Assembly (NCBI GenBank): GCA_035555795.1
Contig: DATMGE010000047.1
Coordinates: 1 to 59,510 of the forward strand
Length of the DNA stretch: 59,510 nt
Reading direction: 5' to 3'
DNA from: RCIO01 sp035555795
GTDB taxonomy: Bacteria; Pseudomonadota; Alphaproteobacteria; Rhizobiales; Rhizobiaceae
The notes beneath the pieces are model-generated. The model did no database searches and was not told the DNA's origin. It saw only the letters and a list, made by a program, of their open reading frames with translations. Below are positions 34,704-43,512 of the stretch, in pieces. Position 1 is the stretch's first letter. The number at the start of each line of letters is the position of its first letter. Position numbers and translations under genes: made by a program.

Positions 34704-35794
34704 TCGCCAACCTCCAGTCGGGAATATGTCGCGCGAACATTATCGACGGCGATCTTCTGCGCCATCTCCTGCGGCAGCGCCGCCGGCCATTCGCTCACAT
34801 CCATGCGGTGATCATGCGGGAAATCGGTGGAAAAGAGAAGCATGTCCTCGCTGCCGAGATGGGCGATCGCGCGGCGTGATATCTCGACATCGCCGGGCGC
34901 GTCGAAAGGCTGCGTGGTCATGCGGAAGTGGCGGCGCATGATATCGGCCGGCTTCTCCTTGACCCATGGCACCTCGATGCGGGCGCCGCGCCAGTCCTTC
35001 GACATGCGCCACATCAGGCCCGGCATCCAGGTAATGCCCGATTCGACCAGCACCACCTTCATCTCCGGCCATTTGGCGAAGACGCCCTCGGCCACGAAGC
35101 TACCCACCTGGTTGGCGAAGGCCGTCGCCTGGGCGACATTCTCCTCGACCAGATAGGAGGGGAAGCCGCTCTGCGTCGGCGCGTGGCGGTAATTGTTGCC
35201 GAAATGGATCGCCAGCGCGAAGCCGTGCTTCGCCGCCGCCTCGTAGATCGGCCAGTAGATGCGGCGGCCGAGCGGATGCTCGCCCGAGGAGATCGTCAAA
35301 ATCTGGACGAAGCGCTTGTCGCCGGCATATTTCTCGATCTCCTGCACCGCCGCTTCCGGGTTCTGGAACGGCACCAGAAGCGAGGCGCGCAGGCGCGGGT
35401 CGCGGTCGAGCCATTCCGACACGATCCAGCGATTGGTCGCCTCGCACATGGCGGTCGACAGATAGGGGTCGTAGAAGGCGTGCGGGCCGCCGCTGATCAC
35501 ATTGAGGATCGCGGCGCGCAGGCCAAGCGGGTCGAGCAGGCGCGAAGCAAGGTTCGCCGCATCGCTCACGGCGCCATCGGGGTTGCGGCGCGGGCGGATG
35601 CCCTCGGGATAGGACATGAGGTCGATATGCTCGATCTCGCGCGACACGAATATCTCGCGCCAATAGGCGTCGAGGAACGGCATCAGGTCGGCGCGGCGCG
35701 GCGCGCGCGGATGCACGTCGCAGTCGATCGCGCCCAGACCGGCGATCTTCATCGCCTCCGGCTTGCGGGTTGCGGCCGCAGCAGCTTCACTCAT
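34700..35794 (-). CDS. Amidohydrolase-2 family protein (DxHP subtype), first of tandem pair
   Basis: 364 residues from the ATG at 35794, with AGGAGG nearby. It shares IDCDVHPRAP, LAIHFGNNYRH, VVLVESGITWMPGLMWRM and LFSTDFPHDH with the downstream protein, and is a clear tandem duplicate of it. The N-terminal aspartate replaces the usual first histidine. No partner transporter is adjacent. A 180-base gap separates it from the CitE-like gene, with a hairpin at 35949-35965 that probably ends the preceding operon. Confidence 0.82.
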   Translation of the reverse strand: MSEAAAAATRKPEAMKIAGLGAIDCDVHPRAPRRADLMPFLDAYWREIFVSREIEHIDLMSYPEGIRPRRNPDGAVSDAANLASRLLDPLGLRAAILNVISGGPHAFYDPYLSTAMCEATNRWIVSEWLDRDPRLRASLLVPFQNPEAAVQEIEKYAGDKRFVQILTISSGEHPLGRRIYWPIYEAAAKHGFALAIHFGNNYRHAPTQSGFPSYLVEENVAQATAFANQVGSFVAEGVFAKWPEMKVVLVESGITWMPGLMWRMSKDWRGARIEVPWVKEKPADIMRRHFRMTTQPFDAPGDVEISRRAIAHLGSEDMLLFSTDFPHDHRMDVSEWPAALPQEMAQKIAVDNVRATYSRLEVGE

Positions 35795-35948
35795 ATTTCG
35801 CTCCTCCTCGCCAGCATGCCAGCCACCGCACGGCATGCGCAGTGAACTATATACGCCATATCGCGGCGAAGGCTACCGATGAGGGCGTCGTTTCAGCCTG
35901 ATTGCATACATTCGGACAAGATTTGCATGTTGCAGCGCGCAAATCCTA

Positions 35949-35965
35949 CCTTGCGCGCCGCAAGG
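35949..35965 (-). terminator. Hairpin after the CoA-ester operon
   Basis: CCTTGC-GCGCC-GCAAGG directly behind the CitE/Mcl-like gene; AGGCCG-GAA-CGGCCT (35963-35977) overlaps its stop. Likely end of the 36.0-40.2 kb operon. Confidence 0.5.
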
Positions 35966-35975
35966 CCGGAACGGC

Positions 35976-36893
35976 CTACAGGCCCGCCAGATCGGCACGC
36001 CGCAACACGTCCTCATACATGCGGATGACCGCGACATCGACCATCTCACCATCGACGGCGATGGAGCCCAGCCCCTGTGCTTCCGCTTCCCTGTATGCAG
36101 CGGCGAGCGCACGGGCCTTCTTCACCACCGCCATGTCGGGCGTGAAGACGTCGAGCGCCGGCTGGATCTGGTTGGGGTGGATCGCCCATTTGCCGACGAA
36201 GCCCAGCATCAGCCCGCGGCGCGCTTCCTCCGTATAGGTCTCGCTGTCGTGGAAGGAGGGGAACGGCCCGTCGATGGCGTCGACCTTGGCGCTGCGCGCG
36301 GCCACCGCGATTTTCCAGCGGCCATAATGCCAGATGTCGCCCGGATAGCCGCTGGTGCCCTTGATGGCGCGGTCGTCCATGCCCTGCGCGGCGGTATAAT
36401 CGCCCATACCGAAGATCAGCGCTTCCAGCCGGGGCGAGGAAAAGGCTATCTCGTCGACGCGCATCATCGCCTCGACCTCCTCGATCAGCACCTCGATGCC
36501 GATGCGCTTTTCGAGCTTCAGCTTCTTCTCGATCTGGGTCAGCAGCGTGTCGACAAACTGCACGTCGGATGCGGTCTTGGCCTTGGGCAGCATGATCGTG
36601 TCGAGATGCTCGCCGGCATTCTCGACCACATGGATGATGTCCTCATAGGCCCATTGCGTGCCCAGATCGTTGATGCGCACGCAGCGCGTCTTGCCGGTCC
36701 AGTCGAGGCCCTTCAGCGCCTCGACGATCTTCTGGCGGGTCGGCACCTTGGCGCTCGGCGCCACCGCATCCTCCAGGTCGAGGAAGACGTGATCGGCCTT
36801 CGAGCCTGCGGCCTTGGTCATCATCTTCTCGCTCGAGCCGGGCACGGCGAGCTGCACGCGGCGAAGGCGGGCGGGCTGCTTGGGAAATGTCAT
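35976..36893 (-). CDS. HpcH/HpaI aldolase (malyl-CoA/beta-methylmalyl-CoA lyase-like)
   Basis: 305 residues of the CitE-like aldolase family. VPGSSEKMM, VFLDLEDAVAP, the metal-binding Glu in IGIEVLIEEVEAM and Asp in IFGMGDYTAAQGM, then GFVGKWAIHPNQIQPALDVFTP. These features match Mcl-type lyases, which split malyl-CoA or beta-methylmalyl-CoA to glyoxylate plus acyl-CoA. Follows a family III CoA transferase and two MaoC-type hydratases, so the substrate is probably a hydroxyacyl-CoA made by them; citramalyl-CoA lyase is an alternative. Confidence 0.85.
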   Translation of the reverse strand: MTFPKQPARLRRVQLAVPGSSEKMMTKAAGSKADHVFLDLEDAVAPSAKVPTRQKIVEALKGLDWTGKTRCVRINDLGTQWAYEDIIHVVENAGEHLDTIMLPKAKTASDVQFVDTLLTQIEKKLKLEKRIGIEVLIEEVEAMMRVDEIAFSSPRLEALIFGMGDYTAAQGMDDRAIKGTSGYPGDIWHYGRWKIAVAARSAKVDAIDGPFPSFHDSETYTEEARRGLMLGFVGKWAIHPNQIQPALDVFTPDMAVVKKARALAAAYREAEAQGLGSIAVDGEMVDVAVIRMYEDVLRRADLAGL

Positions 36894-36914
36894 CGCAATC
36901 TTCCTCTCGTCATG

Positions 36915-38132
36915 TCAGCCGAAGGCGCGCGCCGCGCGCAACGCCGCGATCTCGGCGGCCGAATAGTCCAGCCCCGCCAGGATGTCGTCGGTGTGCTCGC
37001 CCAGCATCGGCGCGCGTTTCCGGATCCCGCCGGGCGTGCGCGACATCTTCACCGGCACGCCGGGCAGCGTCACCGGCGTGGCCGAGCCGGGCTGCTCCAC
37101 CTCCACCAGCATCTCGCGGGCGCGGAAATGCGGATCGGCGAAAATCTCGTCCACGCGGTAGACCGGCGCAAACGGCACCTGCCCGCCGATCAGCTCGGCG
37201 AGCTCGGCCTTGGTCTTCAGCTTGGTGAAGCCTTCGACGATGTCATAGACCTCGTCGCGGCGGGCGACGCGCAATTCGTTGGTGGCATAGAGCGGGTGGT
37301 CGATCAGGTCCGGCCGCTCCATCGCATTGCATAGGGCGCGCCAGAAATGCGGATGCGGCGCGCCGATGGTGGCCCAGCCATCCTTGCAGCGGAACAGGCC
37401 ATAGGGGCATAGCAGCGGGTGCCGATTGCCCTCGGGCTTGGGCACGATGCCGGCAAATGTGTGCTGGTGAACGATGCGCTCGCACAGCGCCATGATGCCG
37501 TCCACCATGCCCACATCGATGAACTGGCCCTGCCCGGAGCGCTTTGCCTCCATCAGCGCGGCAAGGATACCAAAGGCGGTCATCATGGCCGGCACGAGGT
37601 CGCCGACGCCGGGGCCGATCTTCAGCGGCGTGTCAGCGTCCGGCCCGGTAATGCCCATGATGCCGCCCATGGCCTGCGCCACCACGTCGAAGGCCGGCCA
37701 GTCGGCATAGGGGCTGGCGCCGGAGCGTACATCGCCGAAGCCCCGGATCGCCGCATAGATAAGGCGTGGATTGCGCGCCGAGAGCACGTCATAGCCCAGC
37801 CCCAGCCGCTCCATCACGCCGTTGCGGTAGTTCTCGATCACCACGTCGGCGGTGTCGATGAGGCGCAGCAGGATTTCCCTGCCCTCTTCGGTCTTGAGGT
37901 CCAGCGCGATGCCGCGCTTGTTGCGGTTCACGCTGGCGAAATAGCCGCCATAGTCGCGCAGTTCATCATCGGGCCGAAACGGGCCGTTGCGGCGCGTCTC
38001 GTCGCCCTTGGGCGGCTCCACCTTGATGACGTCGGCGCCATGGTCGGCCAGCATCTGCGCGCAGAAGGGACCGGCGAGTACCTGCGTCAGGTCGATGACG
38101 CGGATTCCGTCAAGCGCACCCCAGCCGCTCAT
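36915..38132 (-). CDS. Family III CoA-transferase (CaiB/BaiF)
   Basis: 405 residues with the CaiB/BaiF pattern: GIRVIDLTQVLAGPFCAQMLADHGADVIKVEPP, the catalytic Asp in GPGVGDLVPA, and GLGYDVLSARNPRLIYAAIRGFG. It moves CoA between acyl groups through an aspartyl-CoA thioester, or moves it between the two ends of a mesaconyl-type acid. Its start overlaps the hydratase gene upstream by four bases. The operon context points to activation or isomerisation of a C4-C5 dicarboxylate. Confidence 0.9.
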   Translation of the reverse strand: MSGWGALDGIRVIDLTQVLAGPFCAQMLADHGADVIKVEPPKGDETRRNGPFRPDDELRDYGGYFASVNRNKRGIALDLKTEEGREILLRLIDTADVVIENYRNGVMERLGLGYDVLSARNPRLIYAAIRGFGDVRSGASPYADWPAFDVVAQAMGGIMGITGPDADTPLKIGPGVGDLVPAMMTAFGILAALMEAKRSGQGQFIDVGMVDGIMALCERIVHQHTFAGIVPKPEGNRHPLLCPYGLFRCKDGWATIGAPHPHFWRALCNAMERPDLIDHPLYATNELRVARRDEVYDIVEGFTKLKTKAELAELIGGQVPFAPVYRVDEIFADPHFRAREMLVEVEQPGSATPVTLPGVPVKMSRTPGGIRKRAPMLGEHTDDILAGLDYSAAEIAALRAARAFG

Positions 38133-38599
38133 GCCACGCTCCGGCGGCGGATCAGCACGCGGCGCTCGATCTCGCAGACGAATTCCTGCCGCTGGTTCAC
38201 GCCGACATGGCGGAAGGCGACGATGCCCGTATCCGCCCGATCGCCATCCTCCACCGAAAGCGTCTCGGTGATGGCATAGAGCGTGTCGCCGGCCACCACC
38301 GGCACGCGCAGCCGGAGCTTGCCCATGCCGAGCTCGGCGACGGCGTTTTCCGCCGTATCCTCGCTCGCCAGCCCGACCACGATGGAGGCTGTCACGCCGC
38401 CATAGGCGATGGGCTGGCCGAACTTCTCGTTCTTCATCGCATCGGCATTGAAATGGCCCTGCGCCGTGTTCATCGTCATCTGCGCCAAAAGCATCACGTC
38501 GAGATCGGTGACCGTCTTGCCACGCATATGGCGGAAGAGCTGGCCGGGCGCGAAATCCTCGAAGAAGGTGCCGGCAGGCGGATTCTGAATCTCGGTCAT
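38129..38599 (-). CDS. MaoC-like acyl-CoA hydratase, half-size (C-terminal Mcd-like)
   Basis: 156 residues with a single hotdog domain: FFEDFAPGQLFRHMRGKTVTDLDVM, QGHFNADAM (hydratase Asp/His region), VPVVAGDTLYA and a GVNQRQEFVCEIERRVLIRR tail. The tail resembles the C-terminal half of mesaconyl-CoA hydratase Mcd, a two-hotdog protein of about 340 residues, while the separate protein at 39741-40244 resembles the other half. Both overlap the acyl-CoA dehydrogenase gene between them. Fused activity is inferred. Confidence 0.82.
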   Translation of the reverse strand: MTEIQNPPAGTFFEDFAPGQLFRHMRGKTVTDLDVMLLAQMTMNTAQGHFNADAMKNEKFGQPIAYGGVTASIVVGLASEDTAENAVAELGMGKLRLRVPVVAGDTLYAITETLSVEDGDRADTGIVAFRHVGVNQRQEFVCEIERRVLIRRRSVA

Positions 38600-39741
38600 T
38601 TCGCCTTCCCCAGCAGATGGTCGGAGATGATCTTGAGCTGGATCTCGGAGGTGCCCTCGAAGATCTTGGTCAGCCGCGCATCGCGCCAGTAGCGCTCGAC
38701 GGCATGAAGCGTCGTGTAACCCGCGCCGCCATGCAGTTGCAGCGCCTCGCTGGTGACGCGTTCGGCCATCTCAGTCGCATAGAGTTTCACCATCGAGGCT
38801 TCGAGGTCGCAGCGGCCGCCGGCGTCGATCTGCCGGCAGACATGGTACATGAGCTGGCGCGCCGCCTCGATCTCGGTCGCCATCTGAGCCAGCTTGAAGC
38901 GCAGCGCCTGGAACTCGGCGATCGGCCGCCCGAACTGGACGCGCTCCTTCACATAGGCCGTCGCATCCTCCAGCGCGCCGCGTGCAAGCCCGATGGCGCG
39001 GGCCGCCGTGTGGGCGCGGGCCACTTCCAGCCCCTTGGTGGCAATGAAGAAGCCGGAACCCTCCTCGCCCAGCATCTGACTGGCCGGCACGCGGCAGCCG
39101 TCGAAGGCGAGCTCCCAGGTCTTCCAGCCGAAATAGCCGATCTTGGGAATCGGCGCGCCGCTCACGCCCTTCGGCAGCGAACCGCGCTCCTTGTCGACAA
39201 TGAAGGCGGTGATGCCGCTATAGCGTTTCTTCGGGTCCGAAGGTGGTGTGGTCCGCGCAAGCACGACGATGAAATCCGCACCGTCGGCGAAGGTGCACCA
39301 ATATTTGTTGCCGGTGATGACCCATTCGTCGCCATCGCGCACGGCGCGGCAGGACAGGCCGGAAATATCCGATCCCGTGCCCGGCTCGGACATGGAAAAC
39401 GCGCCGATCTTCTCGGCCGTCGCCATGGCCGGCAGATATTTCTGCTTCTGCGCCTCCGACATGGCGTTGATGCCCACACATGGGCGGATGATCGAACCGA
39501 CGCTCATCCAGGCGCGGGAAAGCTCCTCCGTCACCATGCAATATTCGAGGCAGCCGAGCCCCGCGCCGCCATATTCCTCCGGAATGAGGATGCCGAAAAA
39601 GCCCAGTTCGGCCATCCGCTCGCGCAATTCCATCGGAATGTCGCCACGCTCGGGATCGAGCCTGTTGGCCACGGGCAGCACCTCGCGCATGGCGAAATCG
39701 CGCGCGGTCTGCTGGATGAGTTGCTGTTCCTCGGTAAACAT
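38596..39741 (-). CDS. Acyl-CoA dehydrogenase
   Basis: 381 residues, FAD-dependent. Domain order is N-terminal helices, beta domain (GAFSMSEPGTGSDISG, WVITGNKYWCTFADGADF) and C-terminal helical domain with DARLTKIFEGTSEIQ, whose Glu-Gly-Thr marks the usual catalytic base. It introduces a double bond into an acyl-CoA; a branched C5 acid such as methylsuccinyl-CoA is a possible substrate. One-base overlap (TGATG) with the upstream MaoC gene and four-base overlap with the downstream one. Confidence 0.92.
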   Translation of the reverse strand: MFTEEQQLIQQTARDFAMREVLPVANRLDPERGDIPMELRERMAELGFFGILIPEEYGGAGLGCLEYCMVTEELSRAWMSVGSIIRPCVGINAMSEAQKQKYLPAMATAEKIGAFSMSEPGTGSDISGLSCRAVRDGDEWVITGNKYWCTFADGADFIVVLARTTPPSDPKKRYSGITAFIVDKERGSLPKGVSGAPIPKIGYFGWKTWELAFDGCRVPASQMLGEEGSGFFIATKGLEVARAHTAARAIGLARGALEDATAYVKERVQFGRPIAEFQALRFKLAQMATEIEAARQLMYHVCRQIDAGGRCDLEASMVKLYATEMAERVTSEALQLHGGAGYTTLHAVERYWRDARLTKIFEGTSEIQLKIISDHLLGKAK

Positions 39742-40244
39742 CAGATCCGGCTCGCCGCGCGCTTGATGACGAGATTGGAGCGCTTGTAGTCCAGCACCTT
39801 GCTGCCTTCGGCGTCGAAGCCCTCGGTATGCCAGGTGACGATGCCGTAATCCGGGTCACTCTTCGATTCCCGCCGCGCCACCACGGTCGAACGCGCCGTC
39901 AGCGTATCGCCGGGATAGACCGCCTTGTGGAAGACCAGATCGTCCAGCCCGAGAAAGGCCCCGCCGCGCTCGGAACAGTCTTCCACCGACAGGCCGAAGA
40001 CGATGGAGAAGGCGAGATAGGGATTGGCCACCACGCCCGCATGGCCGTCGGCCTTCGCCCGCTCGGCATTGAAGTAGAGCGGATTGTAATGGATCGTCGC
40101 GGCGTTGAAGATCACATTGTCGGCCGTCTCGACCGTGCGCCCCCAATGATGCTCGAAGACGCGGCCTTCCTCGAAATCCTCGTAGCAATTGCCGCGCACC
40201 CTGACCGGCGCATTGGCCAGCCGCTCGTCCAGTCCACGATCCAC
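39741..40244 (-). CDS. MaoC-like hydratase, half-size (N-terminal Mcd-like), first gene of CoA operon
   Basis: 167 residues from a GTG at 40244 with GGGAGG six nt upstream; the longer frame to 40325 is unlikely. CYEDFEEGRVFEHHWGRTVETADNVIF, HYNPLYFNAERAKADGHAG, LVFHKAVYPGDTLTARS and NLVIKR are MaoC features, resembling the first half of mesaconyl-CoA hydratase. It and the 156-residue MaoC protein may together form the double-hotdog enzyme. Begins the operon MaoC - acyl-CoA dehydrogenase - MaoC - CoA transferase - lyase. Confidence 0.82.
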   Translation of the reverse strand: MDRGLDERLANAPVRVRGNCYEDFEEGRVFEHHWGRTVETADNVIFNAATIHYNPLYFNAERAKADGHAGVVANPYLAFSIVFGLSVEDCSERGGAFLGLDDLVFHKAVYPGDTLTARSTVVARRESKSDPDYGIVTWHTEGFDAEGSKVLDYKRSNLVIKRAASRI

Positions 40245-40296
40245 ACTGTCCTCCCATGCGTGCCGGAAGCATTGCAAGCGCGTCCGGCTGGCGCGA

Positions 40297-40327
40297 AAAC
40301 TAGGAAAGTATGTATGACCTGTCAAAC
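40297..40327 (-). promoter_or_regulatory. Shared-type promoter of the CoA-ester operon
   Basis: On the minus strand TTGACA (40325-40320), a 17-nt spacer and TAGTTT (40302-40297), 53 nt before the GTG. The -35 is embedded in GTTTGACAGG, identical over ten bases to the promoters at 20837-20868 and 47700-47730. Confidence 0.6.
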
Positions 40328-40451
40328 TTCTTTTTTGTATATAAAACTATTTGCAGGGACGATATGGTTCGGCCCGGGGAAAATTCCGCGAGACAACGCC
40401 TTTCGCGCCGCCTTTCGGCAGCGTGAAGCAGCGCGGGACTGCAATATTATT

Positions 40452-41237
40452 TCAGGCGCGGTGGCCGAGCTGGGCGGAGAGCGCGCGCGTCGCTTCAAGC
40501 ACGAGGCCGCTGACGGCAGCCTCGCCGCCGCATTCCGCCACAAAGGAGTGCGGCGCGATGGCCGCCAATGCGCCGATCGGGCCGCTGCCATCCAGCACCG
40601 CCGCCGCACAGGAGGTGATCGGCGTCTCGAAGATGGACGGGCTCAGCACATAGCCGCGCTCCCGGTCATGCGACAGCGATTCTAGCAGGGCGTCGAAGGA
40701 GGCGGGCACCGGATAGTTACGGCATTCCGCGACGATGCGGTGATAGATGGGCTTCAACGCTTCGGGTGTGAAATTTGACAGCATCGCCCGGCCGCTGGCC
40801 GACAAATGCGCCGGTGTGCGGCGGCCGATCTGAAGCGTCGTTATCAGTGGTGCCACCGGCAGCACGCGCGCCAGCGTGACCGATTCCCAGTCGTCCAGCA
40901 CCATCAGATAGGCGGTCGCGCGCGTCTGCTCGCTGAGCCTGTTGAGATAGGGCTGGGCGGCGCTGGTGAGCGGCCGCGAATAGAGATATTCGAAGCCGAG
41001 ATTGAGCACGCGCGGCGTCACGCGATAGCGCCGCGTGCCGGGATCGCGGGCGAGAAATCCTTCCTTCTCCAGCGTGTAGACCAGCCGGTAGGCCGCGGAA
41101 CGCGTCAGGCCGAGCCCTTCCGCGAGCTCGGTCAGCTTCTGTTCCGGGCGCTCGCGGGTGAAGAGCTGAAGCAGCGCCAGGCCGCGCGACAGGCCAGGCA
41201 CGACATAGCGCTCGTCGATCACCTCTTCAGCCGGCAC
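40452..41237 (-). CDS. IclR family transcriptional regulator
   Basis: 261 residues. Winged helix-turn-helix at the N-terminus (about 15-70: LALLQLFTRERPEQKLTELAEGLGLTRSAAYRLVYTLEKEGFL) and a GAF-like ligand-binding domain (about 85-255: TTLQIGRRTPAHLSASGRAML). IclR proteins respond to small organic acids or aromatic compounds and mostly control nearby catabolic operons. The GTG at 41237 is the only reasonable start. A perfect palindrome about 70 nt upstream may be its own operator. It lies between the MmgE/PrpD gene and the CoA-ester operon, whose promoters it may control. Confidence 0.9.
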   Translation of the reverse strand: MPAEEVIDERYVVPGLSRGLALLQLFTRERPEQKLTELAEGLGLTRSAAYRLVYTLEKEGFLARDPGTRRYRVTPRVLNLGFEYLYSRPLTSAAQPYLNRLSEQTRATAYLMVLDDWESVTLARVLPVAPLITTLQIGRRTPAHLSASGRAMLSNFTPEALKPIYHRIVAECRNYPVPASFDALLESLSHDRERGYVLSPSIFETPITSCAAAVLDGSGPIGALAAIAPHSFVAECGGEAAVSGLVLEATRALSAQLGHRA

Positions 41238-41305
41238 AATATCGGTATCGTCCCGCAGGATGTGCTCCCATCCTTTACGCCGACTCGCGATGGCCGGCCA
41301 TATAT

Positions 41306-41325
41306 GTGTTTGCTATGCCAAACAC
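41306..41325. promoter_or_regulatory. Perfect palindrome upstream of the IclR gene
   Basis: GTGTTTG-CTATGC-CAAACAC, a 7-bp perfect inverted repeat with a 6-base centre, between the MmgE/PrpD stop and the IclR start. Its GTTTG half matches the start of the GTTTGACAGG element of three promoters in the window. Confidence 0.5.
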
Positions 41326-41344
41326 GCATTGCAAAAGAAAGCAA

Positions 41345-42709
41345 TCAGGCAGCCCGATCGCCCTTCGCAGACAAGCCCAGCAAATCGCGCAGCGTGCCGA
41401 CATGCGCCTGCTGCGGAAGCGATTGCAGGCCGGCGAACACGCGGTCGGCATCGCCCTCGGCCAGGCTTGCCGTGCAGGCGATGAATTTTTCGCGCAGCCG
41501 CGCGATGCCGACCGGATTGCGGAAATGGCCTTCGGGATAGGCAATCGGCCCGCTATCGAGCCGGCGGCCGTCACGTAGCGTCACGACGACACGGTCATGG
41601 GGCGAATGCGCCGGTTCCTCGGGATTCGTCTCAACCAGCGGTGTTGCATGGACCAGCGGATAGAAGGCGGCGACATCAGCGCGATCGACCACCTCCTGTT
41701 CCAGTTCCGCAAGGCCGAGGCGGCCGAACAGCGCGGCACTTGCCATGGCGAATTCGAGGCTGAACTTGGCGTCGAGCGGCGTGCGCGGATGGTGATGGCG
41801 CAGCATCGCCGCCTGCATGGCGCCGATCTCGACATCGATCCGCGCAATAGCCGCCGCATCGAAGCCATCCATGGCGCGGACCCTCAGCATGGCGTCGACC
41901 GACCGATGGGCCGCGTAGCAGACCGGATAGAGCTTGATATTGAGCCCGTAGCGCAGGATGTGGCGGCCGAATTCCGGCATCGCCGCATCGCGGCGCGCAT
42001 CCCGGTTCGGCGAGATGGCGCGCAAGAGCCCCAGATCATGCTCCAGCGCGTCCGCCGAGGCGGTCAGCCCCGCCTGCGCCAGCCGCACCGCCTCGATCCC
42101 GTTGGCAATGGCGCGCCCGACCTGCAGCGACTTGGTCATGGAGCCGAAATTGGCGACCAGCCCCGACGCCATCGAGGCCGAGATGGCGATGGCGTTGCGG
42201 ATGGTGGCTGCATCCAGTCCGCGCAGGCGGGCGATGGCCGCGGCGCTGGCAACCGTGCCGAACACTGCCGTCGGGTGCCAGCCGACCGCGTGGTGCTGAC
42301 CCGGCTCGCGCGTCCACAGTTCGGCCCATGTCTCATAGCCGGCTATATAGGCCGTAATGAGCGCCGCCCCGCTGGGCTGGAGATGCGGCGCTTCGGCCAG
42401 CAGGGCGGGCACCAGCACGGCGCTCGGATGCGCCGTCAGGCCGGTATCGTCGAAGTCCAGCACATGGGCGGCGGTGCCATAGACAAGGGCGGCCGCGCGG
42501 GAATCCAGTTCCGCCGGCATGTCGAGCGCCCTTCCGGCCTCGATGCCGACATGGCGCAGGGCCACCTGCACCGCCTCCTCGGACCAGCCGGCGACCATCA
42601 CGCCGACGCAGTCGGCGAAACCACGCAGCACCGTGGCCTGGACCTCAGCGGGAATGCCCTTGGCCGGGAAGGCCGCAACCCGTTCGGCAAGCTCCGTCGT
42701 CAGGCCCAT
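41345..42709 (-). CDS. MmgE/PrpD family protein
   Basis: 454 residues of the 2-methylcitrate dehydratase/cis-aconitate decarboxylase-like family: GFADCVGVMVAGWS, HVLDFDDTGLTAHPSAVLVPALLAEA (the aspartate-rich active-site loop) and GWHPTAVFGTVASAAA. Relatives dehydrate methylcitrate or decarboxylate cis-aconitate; many have unknown substrates. The second ATG (42709) is nine nt from GGAAGG; the first (42718) touches it. Follows the SDR gene in the operon led by tctB. Confidence 0.85.
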   Translation of the reverse strand: MGLTTELAERVAAFPAKGIPAEVQATVLRGFADCVGVMVAGWSEEAVQVALRHVGIEAGRALDMPAELDSRAAALVYGTAAHVLDFDDTGLTAHPSAVLVPALLAEAPHLQPSGAALITAYIAGYETWAELWTREPGQHHAVGWHPTAVFGTVASAAAIARLRGLDAATIRNAIAISASMASGLVANFGSMTKSLQVGRAIANGIEAVRLAQAGLTASADALEHDLGLLRAISPNRDARRDAAMPEFGRHILRYGLNIKLYPVCYAAHRSVDAMLRVRAMDGFDAAAIARIDVEIGAMQAAMLRHHHPRTPLDAKFSLEFAMASAALFGRLGLAELEQEVVDRADVAAFYPLVHATPLVETNPEEPAHSPHDRVVVTLRDGRRLDSGPIAYPEGHFRNPVGIARLREKFIACTASLAEGDADRVFAGLQSLPQQAHVGTLRDLLGLSAKGDRAA

Positions 42710-42733
42710 GGCGCGCATCCTTCCCTGTCCATG

Positions 42734-43492
42734 TCAGAACATGTAGTGGCCGCCGTTCACATGGGTCGCCTGGCCGGAAACGAAGCCGCCATCGTCCGAT
42801 GCCAGGAAGGCGATCGCACCGGCAACCTCCATCGGATCGCCGAAGCGGCGCAGCGGCACTTCCGCCTCGATCTGCTGCTTGGCCTGATGAGGATACTGGC
42901 TCCAGTCCCGCTCGGTGTCGATCGCGCCGGGCGCCACCGTATTGGCCGTGATGCCGTCGGGTCCGAACTCACGCGCAATGGCCTTGGCCAGCCCGTGCAG
43001 GCCGGCCTTGGCGGCGAGGTTCGGCGCGCGATGCGTCACCTGCCCCCAGAAACCGTCAAAGCCGGAGATCAGCACGATGCGGCCCCATTTGCGCTCTCGC
43101 ATGTGGGGAATGGCGTGCCGCGACAGGTAGAACGCCGACGAAAGATTGGTATTGAGCACGTCGTTCCACTCGTCCGGCTGAATGTCGAGGAAGGCGCGGT
43201 AGCGGCGGATGCCGACATTCGAGACGAGGATGTCGGCCGAGCCGAAGGAATCGACGCAGGCATCGACCAGCGCCTTCGCCTCGTCGTCCTTCGCCACATT
43301 TGCCATCACGCCGATGGCCTTGCCGCCGGCGTCGGTGATCTCCTTGACCACGCGGTCGACGGCCTCGCGGTCGCGGCTGCCATTGACCACCACCGATGCG
43401 CCGCGTTGGGCGAGAAGGAGTGCCGCAGCGCGGCCGATATTGCGTCCCGAGCCGGTCACGATCGCGGCGCGGCCCTCAAATGTGTTTGTCAT
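42734..43492 (-). CDS. Short-chain dehydrogenase/reductase lacking the catalytic tyrosine
   Basis: 252 residues. The Rossmann motif VTGSGRNIGRAAA, the NNAG-equivalent VSNVGIRR and Ser143 (LISGFDG) are present, and Lys162 too. In the YxxxK active site the tyrosine is Asn158 (NLAAKAG). It probably has altered or no oxidoreductase activity. Nucleotide-binding residues suggest NAD(P) is still bound. The terminal VSGQATHVNGGHYMF is typical. Lies between a Bug gene and the MmgE/PrpD gene. Confidence 0.85.
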   Translation of the reverse strand: MTNTFEGRAAIVTGSGRNIGRAAALLLAQRGASVVVNGSRDREAVDRVVKEITDAGGKAIGVMANVAKDDEAKALVDACVDSFGSADILVSNVGIRRYRAFLDIQPDEWNDVLNTNLSSAFYLSRHAIPHMRERKWGRIVLISGFDGFWGQVTHRAPNLAAKAGLHGLAKAIAREFGPDGITANTVAPGAIDTERDWSQYPHQAKQQIEAEVPLRRFGDPMEVAGAIAFLASDDGGFVSGQATHVNGGHYMF

Positions 43493-43512
43493 GTCCGTTT
43501 CCTGACGAAGGG

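Noticed and set aside
40245..40325. 27-residue N-terminal extension of the first MaoC protein
   Set aside because: It would run through the promoter at 40297-40327 and lacks a ribosome site, while the GTG at 40244 has GGGAGG at good spacing.
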